This document shows positions 1 through 8,541 of a stretch of DNA of 27,723 bases, piece by piece. Under the pieces are notes generated by a model. That model had not been told where the DNA came from, searched no databases, and saw only the letters and a list, made by a program, of their open reading frames with translations. Made by a program: the position numbers and the translations under genes. Origin of the DNA: a virus; IMG/VR virus record IMGVR_UViG_3300027762_000029, positions 1 through 27,723 of that record; one strand, given 5' to 3'. Positions within the stretch are counted from its first letter, which is position 1, and the number at the start of each line of letters is the position of its first letter.

Positions 1-1
1 A

Positions 2-322
2 GATGTAATCGACGGCTATCTGCGCGGTCGGTATACGGTTCCTTTAACCACCGTACCGAGCCTTATTTCGGATCTTTGCACCAAGCTGGCAGTTTATTTC
101 CTGATACAGCGGTCATTGATAATTACGATGCCTGATAGCGTCAAGGATCAGTATACCACCTGCATAGATCTTTTAAAGGAGATGCAACGCGGTCGAGTAA
201 ACGCGTTCGAAGCGGTTTCGGAACCAGCATTCTTCAAGACAAACAAGGAAACTACTGACCAGTTGTTTACCACCAGCCCAACAACAACCAGTCAGATTGA
301 TATAGGATCTTATTTAATATAA
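2..322 (+). CDS. Mu gp36-like (DUF1320) head-tail protein, 5' truncated
   Basis: The frame is open from base 2, so the gene begins outside the window; the first in-frame start codon inside (TTG at 116) is not the real start. The visible 106 residues begin DVIDGYLRGRYTVPL and continue with VPSLISDLCTKLAVYFL. This matches the DUF1320/Mu gp36 pattern of an 'I-x-x-YL-x-GRY-x-x-PL' segment, a helix, then 'P-x-x-V-x-x-x-Y' and a short 'L-x-x-x-x-x-G' stretch (here MPDSVKDQYTTCIDLLKEMQ). Members of this family are about 140 residues long and lie between head and tail genes in Mu-like phages; a neck/connector role is likely but is inference. The C-terminal tail, rich in Thr and Ser, is not conserved in the family as I know it. 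The gp37-like gene follows after 18 bases, as in Mu. Confidence 0.72.
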   Translation, partial: DVIDGYLRGRYTVPLTTVPSLISDLCTKLAVYFLIQRSLIITMPDSVKDQYTTCIDLLKEMQRGRVNAFEAVSEPAFFKTNKETTDQLFTTSPTTTSQIDIGSYLI

Positions 323-340
323 AGTTATGGGTGAATTTCT

Positions 341-907
341 ATGATGGCAGAATTGCAAAAGGAAATTTTAGATCATTTAAAATCACAGGGCTTGGATGTA
401 AGGGAGATTGGTTTCAAGGACCTGATTACGCAAAAACCTGGAGCATTGAATCTGACCAGACCCTGCGTTAATATTTCGATCAATCAGGCAATTGCCAAAA
501 AGGTAACATTAACCACATATAAATGGATCTGTACCGTTTCTTTGACAATAATTTTCCAGCATCTCCAGGGTGGTTTTCTTGGAGATGCCAAAAGAAAAGA
601 AGGTATTTATAAATTGATAGAGGCCATTTCCGATTACTTGACATTAAGAGATTTCGGTCTGGATTTGGAAAACCCTCTAATGATGGATAGTTTTAGAAAC
701 ATAACATCATGGGAATTGGCTTCGGCAGGTTATCAGCTTTACGAATTAAAGTTTAGATGTTCATACAATATAAAATATGAGGAGTTACAGGACAGGGATG
801 AGGGAGTTATAACAAGCATATATTCGAAGTATTTCCTGGAACCTCCAGATAGTACTTCGGTGGTCAATACAGACGTTCTGGTAGATAGCACAACAATCTT
901 GACATAA
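341..907 (+). CDS. Mu gp37-like (DUF1834) protein, probable tail terminator
   Basis: This 188-residue protein resembles the DUF1834/gp37 family of Mu-like phages. Visible family features are the 'RPCVNISI' strand near residue 40, 'KVTLTTYKWICTVSLTIIF' near residues 54-72, the 'RKEGIYKLIEAISDYL' helix and the 'FRNITSWELASAGYQLYEL' segment near residues 117-135. In Mu-like phages gp37 sits between gp36 and the sheath gene and is thought to cap the tail at the neck, so the order here supports the call. The start at 341 has GGGTGA seven bases upstream; a second ATG lies at 344. The last ~35 residues (after YFLEPPDS) look like a disordered extension. A general minor tail protein is the alternative. 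Confidence 0.7.
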   Translation: MMAELQKEILDHLKSQGLDVREIGFKDLITQKPGALNLTRPCVNISINQAIAKKVTLTTYKWICTVSLTIIFQHLQGGFLGDAKRKEGIYKLIEAISDYLTLRDFGLDLENPLMMDSFRNITSWELASAGYQLYELKFRCSYNIKYEELQDRDEGVITSIYSKYFLEPPDSTSVVNTDVLVDSTTILT

Positions 908-932
908 ATTTTTCAAAAGGAGAGATACTCTT

Positions 933-2393
933 ATGGCAATCCCCTACACTAAAGTTCCAGGCAAATATGTCGATTTCGATCTTCGAAATCTCAAGCCCGG
1001 TTTAACTCCGTTAGATGATAAAGTTCTTATCATCGCACAAAGGACTTCAGGTGGAACAGTTCCTGAAAAGACGCCGACAAAAGTATTCAGCGATGCCGAT
1101 GCCGCTTTGTATTTCGGGTCAGGTTCTATTGCCCACCTTGCAGCCAGGGAAGCCCTCACAGCCAACGCCAACCTGGATCTGACAATCCTCGGTGTGGATA
1201 ACGCTCCTGGATCAGTCGATGCCACGGGCGGACTTGCCTTTACAACTCTTCCCACGGCCGGTGGAACCTTGCAGGTATATATCGGTGATCAGCTGATTCA
1301 GGCATCCTATGCCGGTACGGACACCACGGCGACACTGCTTGCCTCATTGCAGAGTGCTGCATCAATCTATAGTAATGTCATGCCTGTCGATACAACCAAC
1401 GCCATTACGACTTGGAAGATTACCGCAAAGAATTACGGCACGGTCGGTAACTACATTCCTATCCGTGTGGCGGATAAGAATGGTACCAGCTATGTGACCG
1501 TAACTCAAATGGCCTCGGGAGCCACCGACCCAGATGTTGGCAACTATAATACCGCAGGTTCTGTTCTGGCATCTGTCGCTGCCGGTCCTTATACGATCAT
1601 AATCAACTGTATTCCTAATACGCAAGCTTCTCACGACAGTGCTACTAAGATCAAGACCTGGCTGGACTGGGCCGGTGGATCGATGGAACAGCGTGGAGCC
1701 ATACAGGTAATTGCAGTGCCCGGTAAAGTGGATACCTATGCCAATACCGAAACTTTTGCAGGTACGGATCTGAACCACTGGCGTACAACCGTCTGTCGTG
1801 ATGTTTATACGGATTCTACTTCCACAATGGTGGCCAAGACCGAATATTTCAAGCAGGTTTCTGCTTATGGTGCTGTTCTGGCTTCGAATACCGATCCTGC
1901 CGAATCTTATGATGGTCTTCCTTTAACTGGTGTGGCTCCAATGTCGATCCCGGAACGCCTCAGCTTCACGATGATGGATGATCTTCTGGACAATGGAGTA
2001 ACCCCGTTGACCGTTATTTCTGGTGAACAGGTGGCCATTGGAAGGGCTATAACGACCTATATAACCACGGCTGGGGTTGCTGATTATACCCTTCTGGATA
2101 TAACGACTCCTAGGACCATGGATTACATCAGGACTCAGGTTCGTACACGCCTTACCACGAAGTTCCCGAGGTCAAAAAAGACCGCAAGGATTCTGAAGAG
2201 CATCGTGACAGAGACGGTTGATGTCCTGTCCCAGCTCGAGCAGAAGGAGATCGTCCAGAATGTGCAACTGTATAAGGATGGAATAACTTGCGTTAATGAT
2301 AATTCGGATCCGACTCGTGCGGTCCTTACTATTCCCGCAAACATTGTTCCCGGATTGCATGTTGTGGCAGCTACGATACAGCTGATACTGTAA
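933..2393 (+). CDS. Contractile tail sheath protein (Mu gpL-like)
   Basis: At 486 residues the length is typical of Mu-type sheath proteins. The N-terminus (IPYTKVPGKYVDFD) and the following 'KVLIIAQRTSGGTVPEKTP' strand, then 'FGSGSIAHLAAREAL', match the sheath pattern of a beta strand, a loop and a helix that handles unit-to-unit contacts. The central segment holds 'IINCIPNTQASHDSATKIK', like the sheath core fold. The C-terminal third has 'ERLSFTMMDDLLDNGVTPL' and 'MDYIRTQVRTRLTTKFPR', typical of the conserved domain whose C-terminal arm links neighbouring subunits. The protein polymerises around the tube and contracts on infection. A strong SD (AAAGGAGA) precedes the ATG. The tube gene follows after 29 bases, as expected. 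Confidence 0.88.
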   Translation: MAIPYTKVPGKYVDFDLRNLKPGLTPLDDKVLIIAQRTSGGTVPEKTPTKVFSDADAALYFGSGSIAHLAAREALTANANLDLTILGVDNAPGSVDATGGLAFTTLPTAGGTLQVYIGDQLIQASYAGTDTTATLLASLQSAASIYSNVMPVDTTNAITTWKITAKNYGTVGNYIPIRVADKNGTSYVTVTQMASGATDPDVGNYNTAGSVLASVAAGPYTIIINCIPNTQASHDSATKIKTWLDWAGGSMEQRGAIQVIAVPGKVDTYANTETFAGTDLNHWRTTVCRDVYTDSTSTMVAKTEYFKQVSAYGAVLASNTDPAESYDGLPLTGVAPMSIPERLSFTMMDDLLDNGVTPLTVISGEQVAIGRAITTYITTAGVADYTLLDITTPRTMDYIRTQVRTRLTTKFPRSKKTARILKSIVTETVDVLSQLEQKEIVQNVQLYKDGITCVNDNSDPTRAVLTIPANIVPGLHVVAATIQLIL

Positions 2394-2422
2394 AAACTTT
2401 TTAAAAAGGAGAATATAAAATT

Positions 2423-2806
2423 ATGGCAGACATTTATGTTTCCAGGTGTTCACTCGAAGTCAACGGAGCGAACATTACCGATTTCAAGGCTATTACCGAG
2501 AAGGCCCGTACGATGCGTAAAAAGGTGAACCTGATGAATAAATCAGGGTCGGCCAATATCACACAGCGTTACGAGGTTGAGGCTGATTATGTTGTACCGC
2601 AGACCGGTTCCATTACTTTCGACGCGGTAGAGGGTGGCACAATTACGGTGGAATACGATAACGGTGATCGTATCAGCTACGGTGGAGCGGCTTGTGCTGA
2701 AGTCGGTGACGCAGCCATTGATGGTGAAAATGAGCTTGTCAAGAAGATCCGTTTTATCTGTGAGACCCGAAACAACAATACCGGTGCCACAATAGTACCT
2801 GTATAA
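2423..2806 (+). CDS. Tail tube protein (Mu gpM-like)
   Basis: This 127-residue protein is the usual size for a Mu-type tail tube subunit and lies directly after the sheath gene. The N-terminus (MADIYVSRCSLEVNGANI) followed by 'DFKAITEK' and a long basic 'TMRKKVNLMNKSG' stretch fits the tube fold, in which a beta barrel with a loop stacks into hexameric rings. Later strands are 'QTGSITFDAVEGGTITVEY' and 'NGDRISYGGAACAEVG', near residues 60-96. The start has an AAAAGGAG SD 11 bases upstream. The next gene begins only five bases after its stop, with no clear SD, so translation of the chaperone is probably coupled to this gene. Confidence 0.85.
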   Translation: MADIYVSRCSLEVNGANITDFKAITEKARTMRKKVNLMNKSGSANITQRYEVEADYVVPQTGSITFDAVEGGTITVEYDNGDRISYGGAACAEVGDAAIDGENELVKKIRFICETRNNNTGATIVPV

Positions 2807-2811
2807 ATCTT

Positions 2812-3330
2812 ATGAATTTGGATTTAAAATCTTTGATTGCAGGGACCGATAATGTAAAGCCGATCAAGTGGCCTGGGACGGATATTACTGTCAATCTCAG
2901 GGTACTTAATCAGCAAGACCTACAGGAAGCGTCTTTTGCTACTGAAAAACTTTTTCAGGCGCAGAAGTTGCCTTATAATACCTGGATGTTTGATACATAT
3001 CAGGGTGAGCAGGAGACGCAGGTCCTTTATCGAGCCCTTCGAAACCCGGAAAACGATCAGCCGTTATGGCCTTCTATTACGGAATTTCGAAAAGCTTTGA
3101 CTTATGAGACCAAGAAACTACTCTGTCAGGAGTATAAGGCTCATGAGGATAAGTGTTCGCCCAATCCTAATGAGCTGTCAGCTGAAGAGTTTGATAGGCT
3201 CACGCAGGATTTAAAAAAAAAGCCAGAGGAGACAGTTGGGGCTTGTACCAGTTTGTCAACTCTGAGAAGGCTTTTGCTTTTTACGGTCTGCCCGCCCGTA
3301 AACTCACCTCAGGGCAATGGCTCGCTTTAA
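2812..3330 (+). CDS. Tail assembly chaperone, short (unshifted) form
   Basis: The 172-residue product lies between tube and tape measure genes, the fixed position of the tail assembly chaperone (lambda gpG/gpGT; Mu gp41/gp42). Its N-terminal part has a beta-rich opening (KWPGTDITVNLRVLNQQD) and a helical middle (FRKALTYETKKLLCQEYKAH), as in that family. Codon 134 begins the run TTA AAA AAA AAG, which contains the slippery heptamer at 3216-3222. Without slippage translation ends at 3330 after a Ser/Leu/Pro-rich 35-residue tail that looks unselected. There is no clear SD and the tube stop is five bases away, so coupling is likely. The chaperone coats the tape measure and recruits tube subunits and is not found in mature virions of well-studied phages. 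Confidence 0.75.
   Translation: MNLDLKSLIAGTDNVKPIKWPGTDITVNLRVLNQQDLQEASFATEKLFQAQKLPYNTWMFDTYQGEQETQVLYRALRNPENDQPLWPSITEFRKALTYETKKLLCQEYKAHEDKCSPNPNELSAEEFDRLTQDLKKKPEETVGACTSLSTLRRLLLFTVCPPVNSPQGNGSL
3216..3222 (+). promoter_or_regulatory. Programmed -1 ribosomal frameshift site (A AAA AAG)
   Basis: Zero-frame codons AAA (3217-3219) and AAG (3220-3222) follow an A at 3216, giving A AAA AAG, one of the most efficient -1 slippery heptamers known in bacteria (the dnaX type). Nine A residues run from 3213 to 3221. Twelve bases downstream a small stem can form between AGTTG (3234-3238) and CAACT (3257-3261), with an 18-base loop; this is a weak stimulator at best and a pseudoknot was not excluded. 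Position and direction match known tail chaperone frameshifts. Confidence 0.75.
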
Positions 3331-3452
3331 GGGCCTATCAGCAGGCACAACCAGATTTACCTGTTTCAGGTCCCGATACAATTTACAACGAAAATACCGT
3401 AGGACCAAAAACCTACAAAGTAAGAAGGAATCCTGATGGACCGCAATCTTAA
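3222..3452 (+). CDS. -1 frameshift extension of the tail assembly chaperone (gpT-like)
   Basis: Slippage at the A AAA AAG heptamer moves ribosomes into the frame that runs from 3222 to the TAA at 3450-3452. The shifted product is 213 residues: 137 shared and 76 new. The new part starts ARGDSWGLYQFVNSEKAF, followed by FYGLPARKLTSGQWLAL, and has normal protein composition, unlike the zero-frame tail over the same bases. A TTG at 3243 lies in this frame, but no SD precedes it, so independent initiation seems unlikely. The extension ends 15 bases inside the tape measure gene. In lambda-like systems the T part binds the tube subunit. The RGD triplet at the junction is probably chance. Confidence 0.75.
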   Translation, partial: ARGDSWGLYQFVNSEKAFAFYGLPARKLTSGQWLALRAYQQAQPDLPVSGPDTIYNENTVGPKTYKVRRNPDGPQS

Positions 3453-4935
3453 TATATCCGCAACATTCACCAACCAGATGGGATCAGGAATAGGTGCCGC
3501 ATCTAGTATGTTGCACAGCTTCTTTCAATCCAGCATCAAAGCTTCCAGCCTTCTGAACTCTTCCCTGAGAGTTGGCGGAATGGCCATGGCCTCAATTCTT
3601 GGAGGAGCCGGAGCCATATTCGCAGGGTTTGCAAAAAGTGGCATGGAATTCGAGAAACAACTGGTCGATATAAAAGTTGCAGGTAATCTGACTACAAAAG
3701 AGATGTTGACAATGGGTGATTCCATTAAAGAAGCCTCAGTCACATTCGGGGAAGGGCGTGGAGATATCGCCACATTGACGGAAAATTTTATCAAGACCTC
3801 CAGGAATGGCGCTGAAGCAGCCAAGCAGGTTGATTTTTTCTCCATGATGCTCAAGAATTCTAATGTGTCGGCAGAAGAATTGGGTTCTACTTTGGGTGAT
3901 TTACAGAGGGAATCTGGGGCGACAGGGAAAGATTTTCAGGACATGGTTAAGGGATGGTATTCCGCAACCAAGATGGAAGGTGCGGAAACCGTTTGGGATA
4001 AACTATTACCTTCTATACCTGACCTCGTATCAAAATTTAAAGCAGCTAATCCTAAAGCAGATTTTAAAGATATTAATAAATATGTTACTGCATCCATCTT
4101 TACAACTGATCCTGAAGCGATGAAGCGTGCATCTGATTATATGACGCCGAGATTAATGAAAGATCCAAGATTATTAAAAGAACTCACGAAATTAGGAATA
4201 ACTAATGTAAACAAAGCCTCGGTTCTTGGTGTTATGGAAAAAGTAATGACTCAATATAAAACCTCGTCTGAGCGTGGCAAAGCCCTTGGAGACTTGTTTG
4301 GAATGAAGACCGCCACATCACTGATGCCCCTACTCGAGCATTGGGCAGAATATCAAGAGCGCCTTAATAAACCCGATACCGCTCGAGCTCAGGCAGATGC
4401 CGTGACCAAAGCTGGAACATTGGGAAGTAAGTGGAAATCCTTGACGAATACAATATTCAATCTTGCTTCCCCGTCGATAATGGCTGCAGTTGACAAGATC
4501 ACAAATATGTTAACACACATGACCCCCGAAGAGATGGAGGCAATGAAAAACGGATTTCAGGCAATATCAGGTTTAATTGTGGCAATAGGTACAGGATTAA
4601 GTGCCCTAATAGGAAAATTGGGGGAAGTTTCCGCCTTTTGGGAAACAACGGGATCCGATATATACCGACTATTTCACCCCGAATATGCGGCAGGAGCTCG
4701 TGGGCCTACGAAAGTCATAGGAATGATTGATCCTGCTACTGGTAAGGCTGTTCCTGTTGAAACCCCCCGTACGGTTCAGCCGACTGGTCGAACCGCTCAA
4801 GGAACCCAGACAGGAATAACTTTGGAAGTTGGTGGGCCGGTATTCAATGTAACAGCAATGTTTCCTGGTCAGCCACCGGTGACGGCCACGCATACGGAAG
4901 TACACAGACAGAGTAATATAGGGGCAAAGAAATAA
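3436..4935 (+). CDS. Tail tape measure protein
   Basis: This 499-residue, helix-rich protein directly after the frameshifted chaperone is the tape measure. The N-terminus (NISATFTNQMGSGIG) is of the 'F-x-N-x-G-x-G' type seen in phage tape measures. A hydrophobic Gly/Ala stretch (VGGMAMASILGGAGAIFAGF, residues 47-66) and a second one (SGLIVAIGTGLSALIG, residues ~379-394) could be membrane-active segments. The 'EFEKQLVDIKVAGNLT' and 'FVKTS'-like region follows the usual pattern of the TP901/gp42 type. The length predicts a tail near 75 nm at about 0.15 nm per residue, by the rule derived from lambda, so a short tail. The C-terminal part from residue ~420 is Pro/Thr-rich and unlike a coiled coil. 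SD AAGGA lies seven bases upstream. The stop overlaps the next ATG by one base. Confidence 0.85.
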   Translation: MDRNLNISATFTNQMGSGIGAASSMLHSFFQSSIKASSLLNSSLRVGGMAMASILGGAGAIFAGFAKSGMEFEKQLVDIKVAGNLTTKEMLTMGDSIKEASVTFGEGRGDIATLTENFIKTSRNGAEAAKQVDFFSMMLKNSNVSAEELGSTLGDLQRESGATGKDFQDMVKGWYSATKMEGAETVWDKLLPSIPDLVSKFKAANPKADFKDINKYVTASIFTTDPEAMKRASDYMTPRLMKDPRLLKELTKLGITNVNKASVLGVMEKVMTQYKTSSERGKALGDLFGMKTATSLMPLLEHWAEYQERLNKPDTARAQADAVTKAGTLGSKWKSLTNTIFNLASPSIMAAVDKITNMLTHMTPEEMEAMKNGFQAISGLIVAIGTGLSALIGKLGEVSAFWETTGSDIYRLFHPEYAAGARGPTKVIGMIDPATGKAVPVETPRTVQPTGRTAQGTQTGITLEVGGPVFNVTAMFPGQPPVTATHTEVHRQSNIGAKK

Positions 4936-6263
4936 TGGACGACCTATTCGATGCAAAACTTTCCTGTACGGCTTCTGGAGTAACGCACGACTACGAACTC
5001 CAGATTCTCGACATTACTGATGTCAATACCGCAGCTATTGTCCAGCATCAGTTCATCAATACTGATGGTGGACAGATCGAGCATATGGGAAACCGTCCAC
5101 GAAACATCACGTTCCGTGCTTATTTCTTCGGGGTACGCAACCAGATCGGGGCCACGATACCTGCCGATTATAACAACCATATCAAACTCCTGGCCGATCT
5201 CGGTGACAGCCGCTTAACAGTAAACTGGAAACTTACTCACCCCAAATACGGTATTTTGTCTGGAGGAATTAACTCTTGGACGGTTATCCACGATGATACC
5301 CAGGATTATGTGACCATTGACATCGGTTTTATTGTCGACGGGACCACAAATGTCAATACCGAACTCAAAAATAAGTTTGCGCAGAACGAGGCCACACAGA
5401 TAAACGCCTCTGTAAATGCCAACATCAATGGTCTAAACAAGAATCTCAGGACTCTTGGTTATTCATCGCTTCTTAACAAAGCAATAAACTTCTCCCAGAA
5501 TCTGAACAATCAGTTGACTTATGTCACTGATGCGGTAAGTAAGTTTACCAACGAAGTAGATACGGTGCTGGATACTTTCGACACATTCATGGAAAATGTT
5601 ACTGCACCTATAAGTGCTATAGAACGTACCGCTAATTTCGCTTCGGATATACCCTCCAGGATTATCCTGAGTATGCAAGGAGCTTGTAACAGGCTTATAC
5701 AATCTACGACTGCGGTTACCGACTCTCCATATTTATTTGTAAACAATCTTGTAACAAATATGATCAACCTGAAAAATTCTTTACCGGGAGGGTCTAATTC
5801 CAATTTCTGGCAACTCACCTGGTGTTCCCAGAGTTCTGTTAATCTTATCGACCAGACTTTTACAAAAATAAAAGAAGATGTGAATAAAAAAGACCAGAAT
5901 ATCACCACCCAATCTTTTGGTATGGATGGCGTTCTTATCAATACCAAGCCTTTGATACCGATATTGACCACAGACGAATTTGATAAGATGCTTATAGCCA
6001 CCAGGACTTATGTGAATTCGACCTTGTTACTTGATCGTGAGAATAATTCTTTGAAGAAATTGATTGCAGATCTGACTCAATATGTCAATCAGGTAAGGAT
6101 CGACAGGCCTTCTATAAAGACAATTTCGGTGTCCGAAATGCCTATACATGTTTTAATGGTTAAACTAAGCAAGCCTTATAACTATGCAGAGGAAGTTTTG
6201 AGTCTTAACCCTTGGATTAAGAACCCGAATTACATCACCGGGGATGTGCAGTATGTCGGATAA
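4935..6263 (+). CDS. Mu gpN-like baseplate/tail protein ('DNA circularisation protein' family)
   Basis: The 442-residue product follows the tape measure, as Mu gpN does. The N-terminal ~140 residues fit the family domain: 'NTDGGQIEHMGNRPRNITFR' near residue 43, a strand-loop-strand, 'KLLADLGDSRLTVNWKLTHP' near residue 86, then 'GGINSWTVIHDD'. The middle (residues ~150-330) is helical and poorly conserved. The C-terminus (SKPYNYAEEVLSLNPWIKNP, then 'YITGDVQYV') resembles the short LysM-like end seen in many gpN proteins. Mu gpN forms the upper hub ring at the tail tip, so the family name 'DNA circularisation' is historical. The ATG overlaps the tape measure stop as TAATG, which indicates coupled translation. 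Confidence 0.74.
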   Translation: MDDLFDAKLSCTASGVTHDYELQILDITDVNTAAIVQHQFINTDGGQIEHMGNRPRNITFRAYFFGVRNQIGATIPADYNNHIKLLADLGDSRLTVNWKLTHPKYGILSGGINSWTVIHDDTQDYVTIDIGFIVDGTTNVNTELKNKFAQNEATQINASVNANINGLNKNLRTLGYSSLLNKAINFSQNLNNQLTYVTDAVSKFTNEVDTVLDTFDTFMENVTAPISAIERTANFASDIPSRIILSMQGACNRLIQSTTAVTDSPYLFVNNLVTNMINLKNSLPGGSNSNFWQLTWCSQSSVNLIDQTFTKIKEDVNKKDQNITTQSFGMDGVLINTKPLIPILTTDEFDKMLIATRTYVNSTLLLDRENNSLKKLIADLTQYVNQVRIDRPSIKTISVSEMPIHVLMVKLSKPYNYAEEVLSLNPWIKNPNYITGDVQYVG

Positions 6264-7596
6264 AGTATCATTCCTGATAAATAATACGGACTTCTCAGAC
6301 TATTTGAAGAGGTTTGCCGTGTCTTGGGATCTGTTCGGCGGACCTGGAACTTTAAATGTAGAACTTGGGCCTGTTACTAAACAGAACGAAAACGTTCTGC
6401 TGTATGATTCATGGTCAAAAGAAACCAAATTCCAATTTAAAGTAAACGACATCAGTATGATGTCAGGCTATGTGGACACAATAAATATTAACAGATCCAA
6501 AGGAATGTCCGGGGTTACAATAACCGGCCGAGATCTGTTGGCCATATTGACGGATAATTATGTCATGGTATCTACATCTTATCCACCTCCTGATGTTCAA
6601 CTGGTCAGTGAGTCTGGAGAGATAAAAGTTAGTAATCAATACTACTCGATAAAAAATATTATCAAGGATATTTTGGAAAAAAACTTATCGACAAATACTA
6701 TTCAAGGGATCAGTCCGGCAGGACAGCATATCACCAGAAGTATTGCTGGAGACCTGAGCACGCCTTATATAAATATTTTGTACAATAGCGTTGCAGAAAA
6801 CATTCTCAGGACAGGACCGGGAGTGACCAAGATCAGGGCCAATTATGGCCAGAATTTGTTTGAAGTGATTTCTAATCTGTTGAACCAGAGAGGAATATTC
6901 TTATATGCTTTTCCAGGTGGATCTCCCGATGTTGTATTTGCTTTTGGCCTGGATCCGGATACAATGTCCTCTTATAATACTGCGGGATCAGCAGAAGACA
7001 TGAATGTTGTTAAATTCACGATTAATGATGCAATAAGCAATATAATAGAGGATAGAATGTCCATTGATCTGAAGGAGTTCTATAAACTGGTTCGAGCGGT
7101 TGGACAGGCTGGTCAGGAAGAGGATCTGGTCTCATCAAAGGGTGATATAAATCAGGTAAAAGTTCTTGGTAACAAATCCTCGAGCTTGATTTTAGATGTC
7201 CTTGATGGGGTTGATCTTAACTATGGTAATTCAGTCCCGATAAGCAAGGCCGAGGTACAGCAGGGTTTTAACGGCCAGACCAAGTTCAGGTCGACCGACA
7301 TTCGCAATGTGGATGCTCTTACTTGGACCAAAGCTTCCGAATCCGTACAGGATAACATTCAATTCAGGCAGTATCGTGGCTTATTAAATGTTACAGTAAA
7401 AGTCCCAGGTCTGACAAGCGGAGGAGTTCCTTATTTCATGAATAGGATTTATGGATATGATAACGGTTACATCAATACGAATATGTATTGTTTCGGTTTG
7501 CAGATGGAAGGATCAAAAGATGGTGGTCTGACCACATCCTTAAACTTGTCCTTTCCGTGGAAGAACTTTTTTCAATCGGTGCCTAAATCGATATGA
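6253..7596 (+). CDS. Mu gpP-like baseplate hub protein (gp27/gpD type)
   Basis: This ~447-residue protein has the N-terminal beta strands of the gpP/gp27 hub fold: 'SFLINNTDFSDYLKRFAVSW', then 'GGPGTLNVELG', 'FQFKVNDISMMSGYVDTINI' and 'GVTITGRDLLAILTDNYV' (residues ~1-100). The 'G-x-x-x-x-x-x-GRDL-x-x-L-x-D' segment is diagnostic. The C-terminal part holds 'RSTDIRNVDALTWTKASES' and ends in strand-rich sequence. In Mu, gpP forms the trimeric hub that binds the spike gp45, whose gene follows here with an ATGA overlap. I chose ATG 6253 because GGGGA lies eight bases upstream; ATG 6244, three codons earlier, abuts that purine run. The start lies inside the end of the gpN-like gene. Confidence 0.75.
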   Translation: MSDKVSFLINNTDFSDYLKRFAVSWDLFGGPGTLNVELGPVTKQNENVLLYDSWSKETKFQFKVNDISMMSGYVDTININRSKGMSGVTITGRDLLAILTDNYVMVSTSYPPPDVQLVSESGEIKVSNQYYSIKNIIKDILEKNLSTNTIQGISPAGQHITRSIAGDLSTPYINILYNSVAENILRTGPGVTKIRANYGQNLFEVISNLLNQRGIFLYAFPGGSPDVVFAFGLDPDTMSSYNTAGSAEDMNVVKFTINDAISNIIEDRMSIDLKEFYKLVRAVGQAGQEEDLVSSKGDINQVKVLGNKSSSLILDVLDGVDLNYGNSVPISKAEVQQGFNGQTKFRSTDIRNVDALTWTKASESVQDNIQFRQYRGLLNVTVKVPGLTSGGVPYFMNRIYGYDNGYINTNMYCFGLQMEGSKDGGLTTSLNLSFPWKNFFQSVPKSI

Positions 7597-8132
7597 ATAT
7601 TTTCAAATCAATAATGAAATCTATAGTGGAAAAAGGAGCCCAGCGGTTCTTTTATTCCATCGGTCGTGGTGGTGAGAAGATCCTATCCAAGCATATTCAG
7701 CATTATGGATTTCGTTCTGTCCCTCCAGAAGGAACTGAACTTGTCAATCTGGAAGACGGAAATCTTTGTTATACGGTGGCAGAAAATGACGGGAATGCTG
7801 TAGAGCCCGGGGATGTTTTGAAATTGGAAACTGGTGAAGTAGCAATCTACACCAGTAAAGATAATTTCGTTAATATCGTTCCTGAAGAGAGCGGAAACCT
7901 AACTGGAATATATGTAAAATCGGACAGGATTTGCCAGGTATCCGCAACTACGGTTGTAATAGAGGGAAATCCCTATGATTTGACGGCAACTTATCTGGTG
8001 AAAGCAAATTACTTAACAGCGTTGGAGACACAACTTGGACTTATAGCAACATCATTAAATACGCTCGGGCAACCTGTAACTCCGTTTGTGCGACCTGCCA
8101 ACTCCGTAACAACCGTTTTAAAGGCGGAATAA
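7593..8132 (+). CDS. Mu gp45-like baseplate spike / assembly protein V
   Basis: The 179-residue product follows the hub gene. It contains the gp45 hallmark 'QHYGFRSVPPEGTELVNLED' (residues ~36-55): an 'HYGF-x-SVP-x-x-G-x-E' run that opens the OB-like domain. After it come 'KLETGEVAIYTSKDNFVNIV' and repeated short strands, as expected for the beta-helical spike. In Mu gp45 the trimer tip pierces the outer membrane and binds an iron ion through a His-x-His motif; no such motif stands out in the C-terminal end here, which instead finishes with 'LETQLGLIATSLNTLGQPV', a helix-like end often seen in spikes of this type. The ATGA overlap with the hub gene indicates coupled translation. Confidence 0.74.
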   Translation: MNIFKSIMKSIVEKGAQRFFYSIGRGGEKILSKHIQHYGFRSVPPEGTELVNLEDGNLCYTVAENDGNAVEPGDVLKLETGEVAIYTSKDNFVNIVPEESGNLTGIYVKSDRICQVSATTVVIEGNPYDLTATYLVKANYLTALETQLGLIATSLNTLGQPVTPFVRPANSVTTVLKAE

Positions 8133-8138
8133 ATTTTT

Positions 8139-8534
8139 ATGGATTTTCAGATTAACATGAATCAATCGTATCCGAGAGGATACATGACTTTTGATAAGAA
8201 TACAGATATTCGAAGCAACATCTATTTGTCAATTATGGTTAATAAAGGCTCGTTTTTTCAGGATCCTGAATTCGGTTCAGAGCTTTACAAGATAAAAAAG
8301 ATAACCGTATCTAATATTAATCTGGCCGCACAATATGTCAAAGCGGCCCTGGCTTGGCTGATTACCGCAGGTAAAGCAAAATCGATCGATGCTGCAGTAA
8401 CCAAAGGAGACCAGGTAGGGTTAATGAGTATTGATATACAGGTAGTTCAAGCTGACGGAGTTGAATTATTCTACGAAATGTTTACCGATGTAAGAACCGG
8501 AAAATTAATCTGGAAACCCATCATAGAGGAATAA
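8139..8534 (+). CDS. Mu gp46-like baseplate wedge protein (gp25/W-like role)
   Basis: At 131 residues the protein has the size and neighbours of Mu gp46, between gp45 and gp47. Family features are 'NKGSFFQDPEFGSELYKIKK' near residues 35-54, which matches the 'G-x-x-x-x-D-P-x-x-G-x-x-L' pattern of the gp46 family, and an Ala-rich helix (LAAQYVKAALAWLITAGKAK). The end 'FTDVRTGKLIWKP' is a beta strand pair. In related contractile systems (T4 gp25, P2 gpW) this small protein holds the baseplate wedge to the sheath. It begins six bases after the spike stop, and the purine run AAAGGCGGAA in the end of that gene can act as SD. Confidence 0.72.
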   Translation: MDFQINMNQSYPRGYMTFDKNTDIRSNIYLSIMVNKGSFFQDPEFGSELYKIKKITVSNINLAAQYVKAALAWLITAGKAKSIDAAVTKGDQVGLMSIDIQVVQADGVELFYEMFTDVRTGKLIWKPIIEE

Positions 8535-8541
8535 AAATTTT

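Noticed and set aside
1362-1778. Minus-strand frame inside the sheath gene
   Set aside because: Shadow of a strongly supported sheath gene; no SD or family features.
3222-3236. RGD triplet at the frameshift junction as an adhesion motif
   Set aside because: It lies in an assembly chaperone expected to be cytoplasmic and absent from virions, so it is most likely chance.
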